In this document: one piece after another, positions 7,151-16,835 of the stretch
Layout of the letters: each line of letters begins with the position of its first letter
Position numbering within the stretch: the stretch's first letter is position 1
NCBI RefSeq assembly: GCF_000721605.1
Contig: NZ_JOIZ01000025.1
Coordinates: forward strand, 1-64,000
DNA from: Streptomyces sp. NRRL S-37
Lineage (GTDB): Bacteria; Actinomycetota; Actinomycetes; Streptomycetales; Streptomycetaceae
Direction of reading: 5' to 3'
Length of the DNA: 64,000 nucleotides
Notes under the pieces: generated by a model
What the model was told of the DNA's origin: nothing
Database searches by the model: none
The model's input: the letters and a program-made list of their open reading frames with translations, nothing else
Program-made: the position numbers and the translations under genes

Positions 7151-8248
7151 TCAGGGCACGCCGCCGGCTTCGACGATCATGGTCATGAGTGCGTCGAGGC
7201 CGTACTCGGCCATCGTGTGACGCTGGCGGTCCGCGCCCGTACCCGTCCGCAGCAGACGATGAACCAGTGCGGTCACCTCCCGGCCGTCGCCGGACTCCTC
7301 CAGGGCAGGGCCGACATGCGCCAGCAGCCTGTGCACGACGTCCTCCGCCCGCCGGGGCCCGCCTCCCGGATCGATCAGGTCACCGCTCAGTCCGTACCGC
7401 GCGGCCTGCCACATCGCCGCGTCCATCAGCTCCGGATCCGGGTCGGGCTCCTCGATCCCGTCGGCCGTCTCGCGCAGGGCGGTGTCGACGAGGGCCCGCA
7501 GCAGCCCGGCGAACATCACCGCCTCGTCCGTGCGGAGCTGGACGTCGAGGCAGCGGATCTCGACCGTGGGGTAGTTCTCGGACAGACGCGCCTGCCAGTA
7601 CAGCTGGCCGGTGTCGCCGATCGCCCCGGCCGCCAGCAGACGGCGTACCCGTGCGTCGTAGTCCGAGTCGTCGGCGAAACGCGGCGGGACACCACTGACC
7701 GGCCAGCGCCCGAAGACCACGGTGCGCCAGCTGGCGAAGCCGGTGTCGTGGCCTTCCCAGACGGGAGAGTTGGCCGACATGGCGGTCAGCAGCGGCAGCC
7801 AGACGCGGATCCGGTTCAGTACCTGGACGCCGGCGTACCGGCTGGGGACGGCGACGTGGACGTGCATGCCGTTGACCAGCTGCTCGGCCACCAGCTGCGG
7901 TGCCTGCCGCTGGAGGGCCCGGTAGCGGGCCTGGTCGGTGACAGGCACCGGCAGTGCCGCCCGCAGCGGTGGCGTGCCGCTCGCCACGATCCGGCACCCG
8001 TGCGCCTCCGCGGCCCCGGCCACGGCGTGCCGCAGGCGCAACAGGTGTCCGCCGACCTCGTCCAGCGTGTCGCACACCGGGGTGGCCACCTCGATCTGCG
8101 CCTGCAGCAGTTCCGGCTGGATCTCGCCCGCGGTGACGAACGGTTCCAGCCCCACCGCCGCCCGCACCTTCTCCGCGCGTGGCACCAGCCGGCCCGTGCC
8201 CGGCTCCACCAGCATGTACTCCTCTTCCACACCGACGGTCGTGGTCAT
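7151..8248 (-). CDS. Carboxylate-amine ligase, YbdK/GCS2 family
   Basis: A 365-residue ATP-dependent ligase of the glutamate-cysteine ligase 2 (YbdK) family. Its opening [12 protein letters not shown] carries the glutamates that bind Mg-ATP. Further family blocks are [30 protein letters not shown] and [14 protein letters not shown]. Members ligate glutamate to an amine such as cysteine, although Streptomyces makes mycothiol rather than glutathione, so the true substrate is uncertain. ATG at 8248 is preferred over the adjacent ATG at 8251 because it leaves six bases after the GAAAGG ribosome site. It ends in a tail without recognised features. Confidence 0.85.
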   Translation of the reverse strand: MTTTVGVEEEYMLVEPGTGRLVPRAEKVRAAVGLEPFVTAGEIQPELLQAQIEVATPVCDTLDEVGGHLLRLRHAVAGAAEAHGCRIVASGTPPLRAALPVPVTDQARYRALQRQAPQLVAEQLVNGMHVHVAVPSRYAGVQVLNRIRVWLPLLTAMSANSPVWEGHDTGFASWRTVVFGRWPVSGVPPRFADDSDYDARVRRLLAAGAIGDTGQLYWQARLSENYPTVEIRCLDVQLRTDEAVMFAGLLRALVDTALRETADGIEEPDPDPELMDAAMWQAARYGLSGDLIDPGGGPRRAEDVVHRLLAHVGPALEESGDGREVTALVHRLLRTGTGADRQRHTMAEYGLDALMTMIVEAGGVP

Positions 8249-8805
8249 CATCGGCCTTTCGTCACCGTCATGCCACGCATGGATGATGATTACGGAGTGC
8301 CACGGTCGTACCAGACCAATATCCAGGGAAGTGGGCCACTTCCACCACCGGAAAATCCGCCTATTACCCGTCATGCCCGCCGCCGGTCCGTCCGTGGCGG
8401 GATCCGGCGTACGCCGTGTCGCGGAGCCGGCACGGTCGTCCGGTGGGACGGAGACCGGCAGGACTGGGGGCGCGGGGGTCGCAGGACACCGTACGGGGCC
8501 CGGAGCGGTGGGTACGCCCTCCGGGCCCGGTGAGGCGAAGGGGCGGGCGCCGGGGTTCGCCGGCGGCGGCCGCACGCAGGCCGAGGCGGGCGGGCCGGCG
8601 GGCCTCCACCCGGGTGAAGCGGGCTCCGGTGCGCCGAGCCCCCGCCGCACTCCCCCGCCACCAAGCCGCCGGCCAGGAGAAACGCGGAAGTCCGGCGGGA
8701 GCACCGGGCGCCCCGAGGACCGCGGGAAGCGGCAGGTTCTCCGGTCGGCCCAGCTCAGGGCACCCACACATACGGCAGGAGAGCCCTCGCCCCCGTCGCG
8801 GCCTG
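8249..8805. other. Long intergenic stretch with no gene seen
   Basis: About 550 bases between the divergently transcribed ligase and hexosaminidase genes. Open frames on both strands run through it, but they begin and end at random, have arginine/proline-rich translations and no ribosome sites. Apart from the promoter-proximal DasR-like box that follows, nothing specific is visible. A regulatory RNA cannot be excluded. Confidence 0.5.
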
Positions 8806-8821
8806 TTTTGTCTAGACCTCT
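8806..8821. promoter_or_regulatory. DasR-responsive element (dre)-like box
   Basis: The 16 bases here match the dre consensus ACTGGTCTAGACCACT at 12 positions, including the central GTCTAGACC. The box lies 100 bp before the start of a GH3 beta-N-acetylhexosaminidase. That fits DasR, the GntR-type regulator of N-acetylglucosamine and chitin use in Streptomyces. Confidence 0.6.
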
Positions 8822-8920
8822 TGCCCGCCCGTGGTCCGCGGGCTACGTTTCCCGCTGTTCGGAGCACTGCACGTTTCCTCCAACTCCCTTGCTGGGCAAG
8901 GCTGGAAGGAGCATGTCCGC

Positions 8921-10747
8921 ATGCAGGACCGAAGTCTGTCCAGACGAACCGCCCTCGCCTCCGCGACCGTGGCCGCCGCGAGCGCGACGGGCGTCGTGGG
9001 CGTGGCGGCCACCCCCGCGGTCGCGCACCGGCGCGACGACCGCCTCAAGAGGATCATCTCCCGGATGAGCGTCGAGGCGAAGGTCGGCCAGCTTTTCGTG
9101 CCGTACTTCTACGGCACGTCGGCGACCTCTCCCAGCCGGTTCGACCAGGACCGCAACCTCAGGGAACTCGGCGTGCGCACCGTGGCCGAACTCATCGCCA
9201 AGTACCACATCGGCGGTGTCATCTACTTCCACGGCTGGACGAACAACATCCAGGACCCCCGCCAGATCGCGGACTTGAGCAACGGTGTGCAGCGGGCCTC
9301 GCTCGCCCTGCCCACCCCCGTGCCGTCCCTGATCTCCATCGACCAGGAACACGGGGTCAACGTCCGCATCGGCAGCGGCGCCACGCAACTGCCGGGCGCG
9401 ATGGCGCTCGGCGCGGGCCGCTCACCCTCCGACGCGCGCACCGCCGGACGCATCTCGGGCACCGAACTCGCCGCCCTGGGCATCCGCCAGAACTTCGCCC
9501 CGGTCGCCGACGTCAACGTCGATCCGGCCAACCCCATCATCAACATCCGCTCCTTCGGCGCCGACGCCCGCGCGGTCGGCCGCATGGTGGCGGCTCAGGT
9601 GACGGGGTATCAGCGGGCCGGCGTCGCGGCCTGCGCCAAGCACTTCCCGGGCCACGGGGACACCGGGGAGGACAGCCACACCGGACTGCCCGTGATCACC
9701 CACACCCGCGAGGAGTGGGAGCGCGTAGACGCCCCGCCCTTCAGGGCCGCGATCGCCTCCGGCGTCGACTCGATCATGACCGCGCACCTCCAGGTCCCCG
9801 CGCTCGACCCCAGCAACGACCCGGCCACCTTGTCGCCCACGATCCTCCAGGGCGTGCTGCGCGGCGAGCTCGGCTTCGACGGCGTGATCGTCACCGACGC
9901 TCTCAACATGCAGGGCGTGCGCACCAAGTACGGCGACGACCGCGTACCCGTCCTCGCCCTCAAGGCCGGTGCCGACCAACTGCTGTTCCCGCCGGACATC
10001 GGCGTCGCCTACCACGGCGTCCTGGCCGCCGTCCGCAGCGGGGAGATCACCGAGGACCGGCTCGACGAGTCGGTCCTGCGCGTCCTGCGGCTCAAGGAGA
10101 AGACCGGCCTGCTCGACGGCAGCCCCTACGTCTCCTCGCAGGAGGTCGACCGGGTCGTCGGTGCCCGCGGGCACCGGCGCGCCGCCGCCCGGATCGCCGA
10201 ACGCACCACCACCCTGCTGGTCAACGAGGACGGGGCACTCCCGCTGCGCCGCGGGCAGCGGAAGCTGCTCGTGGTCGGCGCCAGCCCGGCCTTCCCGACC
10301 GACGACACCCGCACCACGGTGCCCGAGCTGGCCAGGGCGTTCGACGAACTGGGATACCGCACCACCCACCTCGCCACCGGCCGGACGCCCGACGCGGCGA
10401 GGATCGACGAGGCCGTGGCCGCCGCACGGGGGCGGGACGCGGTGGTGGTCACCACCGACGACGTCGACGCCACCAGCACCCAGCGCACCCTGGTGTCCCG
10501 GCTGCTCGCGACGGGCGTCCCCGTCGTCCACCTCGCGGTGCGCAACCCCTACGACATCGCCCACCTCGGCGACGTCCCGGCCTCCCTGGTCTCCTACTGC
10601 TGGACCGAGGTCGAACTGCGCGCCGCCGCCCGGGTGATCGCCGGCCGGGTCGGGCCGCGCGGCAAGCTGCCCGTGCCCGTCCAGCGGGCCGACGATCCGG
10701 CCCGGGTCCTCTTCCCCACCGGTCACGGCCTGTCGTACGACGACTGA
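8921..10747 (+). CDS. Tat-exported GH3 beta-N-acetylhexosaminidase (NagZ-like)
   Basis: A 608-residue GH3 glycosidase. The N-terminus has a twin-arginine signal (SLSRRTALAS, then a hydrophobic run to TPAVA at about residue 35), so the folded enzyme is exported. The catalytic domain contains the NagZ signature KHFPGHGDT at 240-248, with the His245/Asp247 acid-base dyad, and the nucleophile D326 in VTDALNM. A second alpha/beta sandwich domain fills about 430-608. It should remove terminal N-acetylglucosamine from chito-oligosaccharides or muropeptides. ATG at 8921 follows AAGGAG by nine bases. The DasR-like box upstream supports an amino-sugar role. Confidence 0.9.
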   Translation: MQDRSLSRRTALASATVAAASATGVVGVAATPAVAHRRDDRLKRIISRMSVEAKVGQLFVPYFYGTSATSPSRFDQDRNLRELGVRTVAELIAKYHIGGVIYFHGWTNNIQDPRQIADLSNGVQRASLALPTPVPSLISIDQEHGVNVRIGSGATQLPGAMALGAGRSPSDARTAGRISGTELAALGIRQNFAPVADVNVDPANPIINIRSFGADARAVGRMVAAQVTGYQRAGVAACAKHFPGHGDTGEDSHTGLPVITHTREEWERVDAPPFRAAIASGVDSIMTAHLQVPALDPSNDPATLSPTILQGVLRGELGFDGVIVTDALNMQGVRTKYGDDRVPVLALKAGADQLLFPPDIGVAYHGVLAAVRSGEITEDRLDESVLRVLRLKEKTGLLDGSPYVSSQEVDRVVGARGHRRAAARIAERTTTLLVNEDGALPLRRGQRKLLVVGASPAFPTDDTRTTVPELARAFDELGYRTTHLATGRTPDAARIDEAVAAARGRDAVVVTTDDVDATSTQRTLVSRLLATGVPVVHLAVRNPYDIAHLGDVPASLVSYCWTEVELRAAARVIAGRVGPRGKLPVPVQRADDPARVLFPTGHGLSYDD

Positions 10748-10765
10748 CGCCCGCGTCCCCGCACG

Positions 10766-10811
10766 GCCTTCGGCCCCGGTGTCCCCTGAGGGGAGCGCCG
10801 GGGCCGAAGGC
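10766..10811. terminator. Bidirectional terminator between convergent genes
   Basis: GCCTTCGGCCCCGG (10766-10779) and CCGGGGCCGAAGGC (10798-10811) form a perfect 14-bp stem. The loop itself contains CCCC-TGA-GGGG. It fills almost the whole gap between the hexosaminidase (plus) and the HEAT protein (minus) and can serve both. Confidence 0.85.
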
Positions 10812-10812
10812 G

Positions 10813-13458
10813 TCACCCGTCGAGGGCGGACTCCGCTCCACGGGGTTCGGGGTTCCCGCTGTCCTCGTCCTGCGGCCGGGGGTCCTCCAGCGGCAGGTGA
10901 TCGCGGTGGTACGCCGACGCGAACCAGTCCTGGGTCACGAGGAGCGGCCGGGTGAGGTGTGTGCCGCCGGTCCGTCGCGTCCGGATGAGGAGGCCGAGGT
11001 CGGTCAGGGCGAACGATCCGTCGGGGGTGAACAGGATCGTCGCCCCGTGCTCGGCGGCGTAGCCCTCCAGGAGCCACTGCTCCATCTCCCCGGGGTCCTG
11101 CCCGGCCAGGGGGACGCCGGCGAGGGCGGTCTGGGGGCCGGTCGCGGCACCGAGCGCGACGCACGCGAGGTGTCCCGTGCCGTCGTAGAAGACGCTCACT
11201 CCCGTGGTGGCGAAGTCCTCCTGCGCGTAGGGGCCGCCGACCGGTGTCGCGGGTTCCCCGAGCGCGTGGGCGACCTCGGCCGGGGACATCCCGAGACGCA
11301 GCGGGCCCACCCCGGTGCCCGGTATCAGTTCCCAGTGCTCCCGTTCCCGGTCCCGCGGCGCGGCGAGGCGCAACCGGAGGACGCGGCAGGCGCGTTGCGT
11401 TTCCTCGTCGGCGGCGATGCCCTGGCCACGGCGGGCGCGCGCGAGTTCCGCCCGGAGGCGGGGCAGGGCCGGTGCCGCCGACGGTCCCATGCGGTCCAGG
11501 AACATCACGATGTGGTGCGCGGTCGCCTCGTTCTCCTCCCACACGTCGAGCAGTGTGCCGATGACACGGTCGGCCTCCGCCTCGCCGGCGATGCCCCACA
11601 CCGCGACGGCGGCGTGGAGACGGGTCCACTCGTAGCCGGCGGTCAGCATCTCCTTCAGCCGCGGCAGTGCGGTCACGGCGGCCGGTCCGATCCGGCCCAG
11701 CACGTCGGCGGCCTCGTGGTGGCAGTGGCCGCCGAGCAGGTCGTGCAGTCGGGGCACGACGTCCGCCGGGTCGCGTTCGAGCGCCCACAGAGCGGCCGTG
11801 GCGGCCGCCCGGAGGGCCACGTCCGGCGCGTCGGCCAGCGGGCGGACCACGTCCAGGGCCGGTACGGCGTCGGTGCCGAACGACGCGAGCGCCTCCAGCG
11901 CGGCGGCGGCGAAGTGCCACTGCCCGTGCCGGACCGCGGCGGTGACCGCCTCGGTGAGCGCGGGGACGGCGCCCGGGTCGCCGAGCTCGGCCAGCGCGGA
12001 GGCCAGACCCCCGGTGCCGAAGCCGGGCCCCTGTCGCTCGAAGTCGACGGTGGCGAGACGCCGGCACAGCCGCGGCACCAGTTCGTCCGCGCCCCGCCGC
12101 AGACAACCCGCGACCTGAACGGCGCGCCAGGCGTCGACGTCCGTGTCCAGCGCCGTCAGCAGCCCGGGCAGGGCACGCGGGTCGTCGAGGCGGGCCAGCG
12201 CCCGCACAGCCTCCTGGTGGGCACGGCGCAACAGCGCACCGGGCGCCGCCCACACGTCCGGTCCGTGCGCGGCACGCTGTGCGGCGACGAAGGCGGCGAG
12301 GGCCTCGCGGGCGACCTCCGTGACGGGCACGAGGGCTCCTAGGGCCTCCGCCGCCGCCAGAGCGGTGTACGAGTCGTCGGGGAGCAGACACTCCGCGAGG
12401 AGCGTGACAAGACGGGCGTGGTTCCCGCGCCAGGAGCCGATCAGATCCTGGGCCATGCCGATCGCGTCGAAGCGGACGGCCGGGTCGGGGCTGCGCAGCT
12501 GCTCGGTGAGCAGGGCCGTGCGCTCGGGCACGCGGTGGTCCAGCACCTTGTGGAGAGCGCGCAGCAGTGGGGTGGTGGGCGCGTGGACCCGGTTGTGCCG
12601 TTCCATGTCGGCGAACGCGGCGACGATCTGCGGCGGGGTGTCCGGGGACGCCGTGTCAGGGGCGGGGGTGCACGCGCAGGTGCCGGAACCGGACCGGCAC
12701 CGCTTCTCGTCGGACTCGGGTCGCGGCGCGGGGGTGAGCCGGCGCAACAGGCCGATCGCCGCCGGTACGGTGTCGTCGCCGACGGCTTCCGGGACGCAGC
12801 GGGCGTGGTGGACGAGGGCGGCGAGCCGGACGTCGGCGTCCGCCGAGGTGTCGTCGGCCAGGCCGCGGAGCCAGGCGGTGGCGTCGGCCCGCGCCGCGGG
12901 CAGCCGCAGCGCCAAGTCGGCCGTCGTCCTGACGACGAGCAGCCGTTCGACGGTCCCGGAGGCGGTGGACAACCGGGAGCGGAGGACGCCGACCGCGCGG
13001 TCGGCGTCGTCGAGGAAGAGGCCCAGGCCCGCGATCGCCGCACGCCGCACGTCCGGATCCGCGTCGGCCGTGTAGGCGATGAACGCCTCGGGGCGGTCGC
13101 GCATCATCGCCGCGCCGTCCGCGCAGGCCGTCGAGGCGGTGCCGTCCGGTGCGAATCGGAGGCAACCGTCATCGCGGTCCACGGATTCGCGTCCGATGCT
13201 CACCAGCAACCCGACGACGGAGGCGCGGTCGGGGGTCGCGGGATCGTCGGCCAGCGCGAACAGGAACGGCAGACTCGCCACCGTGCACGGGTACACGTCA
13301 CCCTGGTGATGGGCCGCACCGTAGAAATCGCCGAACGCCCGCTCCCTGGCCTCGGGATCGGGTGAGGCCATCGCCCGGAGCCACACCGGGACGTCCACGG
13401 CCGGCCCGTACGCGTGCCTCATCGACGACCAGTCGACACTCTCCACTTCGTTGATCAT
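10813..13458 (-). CDS. HEAT-repeat protein
   Basis: An 881-residue cytoplasmic protein built mainly of HEAT-like alpha-helical repeats (for example SPDPAVRFDAIGMAQDLI, LADAPDVALRAAATAALWAL, LGDPGAVPALTEAV) from about residue 30 to 690. A short cysteine-rich insertion (KRCRSGSGTCACTP) occurs near residue 250. The last 150 residues, from LRLGMSPAEVAHALGEP, form a separate globular domain common at the C-terminus of actinobacterial HEAT and immunity-like proteins. HEAT solenoids are binding scaffolds; the ligand is unknown. ATG at 13458 begins MINEVESVDW; the upstream extension looks non-coding. Confidence 0.8.
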   Translation of the reverse strand: MINEVESVDWSSMRHAYGPAVDVPVWLRAMASPDPEARERAFGDFYGAAHHQGDVYPCTVASLPFLFALADDPATPDRASVVGLLVSIGRESVDRDDGCLRFAPDGTASTACADGAAMMRDRPEAFIAYTADADPDVRRAAIAGLGLFLDDADRAVGVLRSRLSTASGTVERLLVVRTTADLALRLPAARADATAWLRGLADDTSADADVRLAALVHHARCVPEAVGDDTVPAAIGLLRRLTPAPRPESDEKRCRSGSGTCACTPAPDTASPDTPPQIVAAFADMERHNRVHAPTTPLLRALHKVLDHRVPERTALLTEQLRSPDPAVRFDAIGMAQDLIGSWRGNHARLVTLLAECLLPDDSYTALAAAEALGALVPVTEVAREALAAFVAAQRAAHGPDVWAAPGALLRRAHQEAVRALARLDDPRALPGLLTALDTDVDAWRAVQVAGCLRRGADELVPRLCRRLATVDFERQGPGFGTGGLASALAELGDPGAVPALTEAVTAAVRHGQWHFAAAALEALASFGTDAVPALDVVRPLADAPDVALRAAATAALWALERDPADVVPRLHDLLGGHCHHEAADVLGRIGPAAVTALPRLKEMLTAGYEWTRLHAAVAVWGIAGEAEADRVIGTLLDVWEENEATAHHIVMFLDRMGPSAAPALPRLRAELARARRGQGIAADEETQRACRVLRLRLAAPRDREREHWELIPGTGVGPLRLGMSPAEVAHALGEPATPVGGPYAQEDFATTGVSVFYDGTGHLACVALGAATGPQTALAGVPLAGQDPGEMEQWLLEGYAAEHGATILFTPDGSFALTDLGLLIRTRRTGGTHLTRPLLVTQDWFASAYHRDHLPLEDPRPQDEDSGNPEPRGAESALDG

Positions 13459-13800
13459 GCACGGCACTCTGCCGCAGGGCACTGACAGTCCTCTTCCGGG
13501 GCGGGCCTCCGCTCGCGTCGTGGCCGCCCCGCGGAGCCACGATTCCTGACTCCGGCTGCGCGTGCCCGTGTTCGATGGTGTGCGCCGCACGGTCTCGTGC
13601 GACAGCGCGGTCACTTCTCGGACCGATCCCGGTCAAACGTCAGTTCCCTGGCGCAAGCATTCGGTCATTAGGGGTCACCCCCGAAAACCCGTTCTTCCTG
13701 GCCGGTGCCACCTGCCTACGGTGCCACCGCGGCCTGGGCGGGGACCACCGCCCCGTCGAGGCCGACGCAACCCGTGGAACAACAGATGAGGGAGACGTCC
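13459..13800. other. Divergent intergenic region, 342 bp
   Basis: This region separates the HEAT gene (minus) from the roadblock gene (plus). It contains the 11-bp palindrome GGGGT-C-ACCCC at 13671-13681 and a GAGGGA ribosome site near 13788-13793 for the downstream gene. No coding sequence is convincing here. Confidence 0.5.
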
Positions 13801-14175
13801 ATGGCAACTGTCGAAGTGTCGCTGAAGGACATCATGACCGGCGTCGAGGGGTCGCTCGGAGCGGCCGTCGTCGACTACTCCAGCGGCATGGCCCTGGGGA
13901 CGCTGGGCGGGGGCAAGGACCTGGATCTCACCGTCGCGGCCGCCGGCAACACGGATGTCATCCGGGCCAAGGTGCGCACCATGGAACTGCTGGGCCTGAC
14001 CGGCCAGATCGAGGACATCCTCATCACGCTCGAGAGCCAGTACCACCTCATCCGGCCGGTCAGCGGGCGGAACGGCAGCGGGCTGTTCCTGTACCTCGTA
14101 CTCGACAAGTCCCGGTCGAACCTGGCGATGGCCCGCCACCAACTCAAGCGGGTCGAGGAACAGCTGGAGGTGTGA
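13801..14175 (+). CDS. Roadblock/LC7 domain protein
   Basis: A 124-residue single-domain protein of the roadblock/LC7 superfamily, which in Streptomyces usually acts with small Ras-like GTPases. Its pattern LGAAVVDYSSGMALGTLGGG near residues 20-39 is the family's N-terminal strand-turn. LFLYLVLDKSRSNLAMARH near 97-115 is the last strand and helix. Conservon-type roadblock proteins lie beside a histidine kinase and a GTPase gene; here none is adjacent, so this is an orphan. ATG at 13801 follows GAGGGAG by a normal spacing. Confidence 0.82.
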   Translation: MATVEVSLKDIMTGVEGSLGAAVVDYSSGMALGTLGGGKDLDLTVAAAGNTDVIRAKVRTMELLGLTGQIEDILITLESQYHLIRPVSGRNGSGLFLYLVLDKSRSNLAMARHQLKRVEEQLEV

Positions 14176-14207
14176 ACGACCCGGGAAGCGGGCCGACGCG
14201 CGCCCAC

Positions 14208-14237
14208 GATGTGAAGACTTCTTCAAGTCATCACATC
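14208..14237. promoter_or_regulatory. 30-bp near-perfect palindrome, operator candidate
   Basis: GATGTGAAGACTT (14208-14220) and AAGTCATCACATC (14225-14237) are inverted copies matching at 12 of 13 positions around CTTC. It lies 143 bp upstream of the winged-helix regulator at 14380 and just after the roadblock gene. Length and symmetry fit a dimeric winged-helix repressor; it could also terminate the roadblock transcript. Confidence 0.6.
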
Positions 14238-14379
14238 AACATGGCTCCAATCCGTGGATGCGCGCCGGGCCGAGCGAGAAGGATCGGCTCCGAAGGACAG
14301 CACATCGTGCGGCGGCGCGTCCGTGAGGGCGCCGCCGCACCGTGGAGAACATCCCCGATGCGGCAGGGAGTGCGCGCCC

Positions 14380-14745
14380 ATGCAAGTCCCCCTCTACCAG
14401 GCCAAGGCGGAGTTCTTCCGCATGCTGGGACACCCTGTGCGCATCAGGGTCCTGGAACTGCTGCAGCACGGGCCCGTGCCGGTGCGGGACCTGCTCGCCG
14501 ACATCGACATCGAGCCGTCCAGCCTCTCGCAGCAGCTCGCCGTGCTCAGGAGGTCCGGCATCGTCGTCTCGGTGCGGGAGGGCTCCACCGTCCGGTACGC
14601 CCTCGCCGGCGGCGACGTCGCCGAGCTCCTCCGCGCGGCCCGCCGGATCCTCACCGAACTGCTGGCCGGCCAGAGCGAGCTCCTGGCCGAACTCCGGCAG
14701 ACCGACGCAGCCGTGGCGCCGGTCCCCACGAGCGGGCGGGGCTGA
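14380..14745 (+). CDS. ArsR-type winged-helix transcriptional regulator
   Basis: A 121-residue ArsR/SmtB-like regulator. Residues 10-75 form the winged helix: FFRMLGHPVRIRVLELLQHG, the recognition region IEPSSLSQQLAVLRRSGIV, then the wing SVREGSTVRYAL. No cysteine metal-site motif (ELCVCDL-type) is present, so it is probably not a classical metal sensor. ATG at 14380 follows GGGAG by nine bases. There is no target operon immediately downstream; the next gene is on the other strand. It may regulate itself through the palindrome upstream, or genes elsewhere. Confidence 0.82.
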   Translation: MQVPLYQAKAEFFRMLGHPVRIRVLELLQHGPVPVRDLLADIDIEPSSLSQQLAVLRRSGIVVSVREGSTVRYALAGGDVAELLRAARRILTELLAGQSELLAELRQTDAAVAPVPTSGRG

Positions 14746-14759
14746 GGAACCCCGGGGTC

Positions 14760-16835
14760 TCACAGGCCGGCCGGTGCGTCCAGACCGGTCAGGGCGCCCA
14801 CGGGGTCCGGGTCGGGGGTGCCGCGGGGCCACCAGTCGTCGTGGCCCGGCTCGGACTCGTAGGCGTACCACAGGTGGTCGCGGCCGAGGCGGAGCTGGAC
14901 ATGGCCCCGTGGGTGGGTGAGGTGGTTGCGCCAGGGGCGGAAGGCGGGGAGGTCGGCGGCGAGGAGGAGCGGGCGGGCGCGGTCGAAGCGGCCGGCCGGC
15001 GGGTCCCAGGGCTCCTCGAGGACCGCGAGGCCCGTCGGACCGCCCTGGCGCCAGGCGGCGACCGCGCGCGCCAGTTCGGCGGGGGTGCGGCCGGCGGCTC
15101 TGGCGAGGGAGGAGTACAGCGTGCGCGTCGCCGCGGTCAGGCCGGAGCCGGGGCGGGCGGCGGCGAGCCGCACCGCGTCCTGCCAGAGGGTGAGCCGGCC
15201 GACCGGGTCACGGCCGGTGGTGAGCAGGGCGTGCGCGCGGGCGGCGGCGTCGGTGGCCAGCTGGTCCAGCGCGAACGGGTCGGGGCCGCCCGGGGACGCG
15301 GGGTACACGGGCGGCTGCCCGGGGTGCGGCGGCGGGGGCAGCGGGGCCGGGAGCGGGGGGAGTTCACGGTCGCGTCGGGCGAGGACGTCGGCCGCCCGTA
15401 CACCGGGCAGGGGTTCCGGTGCCCTCTCCCGGGCGGCGCGGGCCGCGCGGGTGGCGCTGAGCCGGGACAGCGCGTCGATCACCTGGCGCTCACCGCGTCC
15501 GCGCAGCAGGAGCAGCACGAACGGGTCGGCGTCGAGCAGCCGGGCCGTCTGGTAGCAGAGGGCCGCGGCGTGCTTGCAGGGGTGGCCGGAATCGGGGCAG
15601 CCGCACTGCGGGGCGAGGTCGCCGGGGCCGGGCAGCAGCGCCGCCCCGCAGTCGGCGAGGGACTGGGGCATCTCCTTGTCCAGCAGCGCCGCGATGTGGC
15701 CGGGGCGGTCGGCGGCGGCGTCCAGGAACCGCTCCCAGTCGGCGTCCGTGAACGTCCGCAGTCGCACCTGTACGCGGTACGGCCGCGGGCGGCTGCCCTG
15801 CACGTACGCGAGGACCAGTCCCGGCGTGACGGTGATGGCGTCCACACGGCCCTGCTCGGCGTATCCGCGTCCGCGGGCGAGCCGGGCGGCGTCCAGGGCG
15901 CCCTCCTCCAGTGCCGTGACCCACGCGTCACCCCACCAGGTCTCGGCGAAGCCCTCGCTGTCCGAGGCCCGGGGCGGGAACGCCGGGAAGGTGCGGCGCA
16001 GGTCGCCGTCGCGGGCGGGGGCGGCCATGGAGCGGGGGGTGACGGGCGCGGGCGGCGCGGTGCCCCGCGGGGTGCCGGGCGGGCCGGCGCTCACGGAGGC
16101 TCCGTCCCGGGAGCCCGCGGCCGGGGGGCCGCCGTGCGAGCGCGAGCCGCCGGAGGGCGCGGGGGTGTCGCTCGGGCCGGGAGCGGTGCCGGTGTCCGGA
16201 TCGGGTTCGGTCACCGGTCCGGGCATGCGGAAGGCGTCCGTGAGCGACTCCCGTACCTCACGGGCCCGGGCGTCGGCGGCCCGGTCGCCGCGCGTCGTAC
16301 GCGGGACGCGGGGTGCCGGGGCGCGCCGGGCACGGGGCTCGTCGTCCGTCGCCCGGTCGCCGGGTGCCGGACGCGCCCGCAGCGCCTCCTCGCGCGCGGA
16401 GCGCAGCGCCTCCCGCGCGATGTCCCCGGGGCGTGGGGGCGCGCGGTGTCCGGTGCCGCTGTCGGCCGCGGCCTCCGTGTCCCCGGACGACGGGTCGGCG
16501 GAGGGCGGGCCGGCGGGGCGCGGCCCGTCGCCGTGGGGTCCCTCTTCGGAGGGGGCCTTGTCCTCCGCTTCCGGTGTGCCGGTGTCCTCGCGGTGCGGGG
16601 CCGTGGCGTCGGCGGGCCCCGCCGTACCGCGCCGGGCCCGTACCGCCTGCCGCAGCGCCTCGCGGGCCACGTCGCCCGGGCGGGTCCCGCGGCCGGGGCG
16701 TCCGGGGGGCGGGACGGCCGGCTGATCGGGAGCGGGCCGGTGCTCCGGTGCGGCCGTGGCCGCCGGCTCGCGGGCCGTCCGCGCGCGGGCCGCGCGCAGG
16801 GCCTCGCGGGCCTCGTCGGAGGGGCGGGGGGTCAT
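14760..16835 (-). CDS. SWIM zinc-finger protein with triplicated N-terminal motif
   Basis: A 691-residue protein. The SWIM zinc ligands are C411, C413, C420 and H422 (CGCPDSGHPCKH). The conserved block TWWGDAWV at 299-306 begins the globular part. Residues 1-290 are proline/alanine-rich and probably disordered, yet carry the motif DxAREALR three times, at 7-14, 55-62 and 138-145, with a looser form near 188-198. SWIM fingers bind DNA or protein and commonly accompany SNF2 helicases. The start ATG overlaps the stop of the helicase gene by four bases (ATGA), so the two are translationally coupled and probably act together. Confidence 0.88.
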   Translation of the reverse strand: MTPRPSDEAREALRAARARTAREPAATAAPEHRPAPDQPAVPPPGRPGRGTRPGDVAREALRQAVRARRGTAGPADATAPHREDTGTPEAEDKAPSEEGPHGDGPRPAGPPSADPSSGDTEAAADSGTGHRAPPRPGDIAREALRSAREEALRARPAPGDRATDDEPRARRAPAPRVPRTTRGDRAADARAREVRESLTDAFRMPGPVTEPDPDTGTAPGPSDTPAPSGGSRSHGGPPAAGSRDGASVSAGPPGTPRGTAPPAPVTPRSMAAPARDGDLRRTFPAFPPRASDSEGFAETWWGDAWVTALEEGALDAARLARGRGYAEQGRVDAITVTPGLVLAYVQGSRPRPYRVQVRLRTFTDADWERFLDAAADRPGHIAALLDKEMPQSLADCGAALLPGPGDLAPQCGCPDSGHPCKHAAALCYQTARLLDADPFVLLLLRGRGERQVIDALSRLSATRAARAARERAPEPLPGVRAADVLARRDRELPPLPAPLPPPPHPGQPPVYPASPGGPDPFALDQLATDAAARAHALLTTGRDPVGRLTLWQDAVRLAAARPGSGLTAATRTLYSSLARAAGRTPAELARAVAAWRQGGPTGLAVLEEPWDPPAGRFDRARPLLLAADLPAFRPWRNHLTHPRGHVQLRLGRDHLWYAYESEPGHDDWWPRGTPDPDPVGALTGLDAPAGL

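Noticed and set aside
8416..12342. A very long plus-strand open frame running through the hexosaminidase gene and antisense to the HEAT gene
   Set aside because: It is out of frame with the hexosaminidase, has an arginine/glycine-rich translation and no family pattern. Long spurious frames are normal at this GC content.
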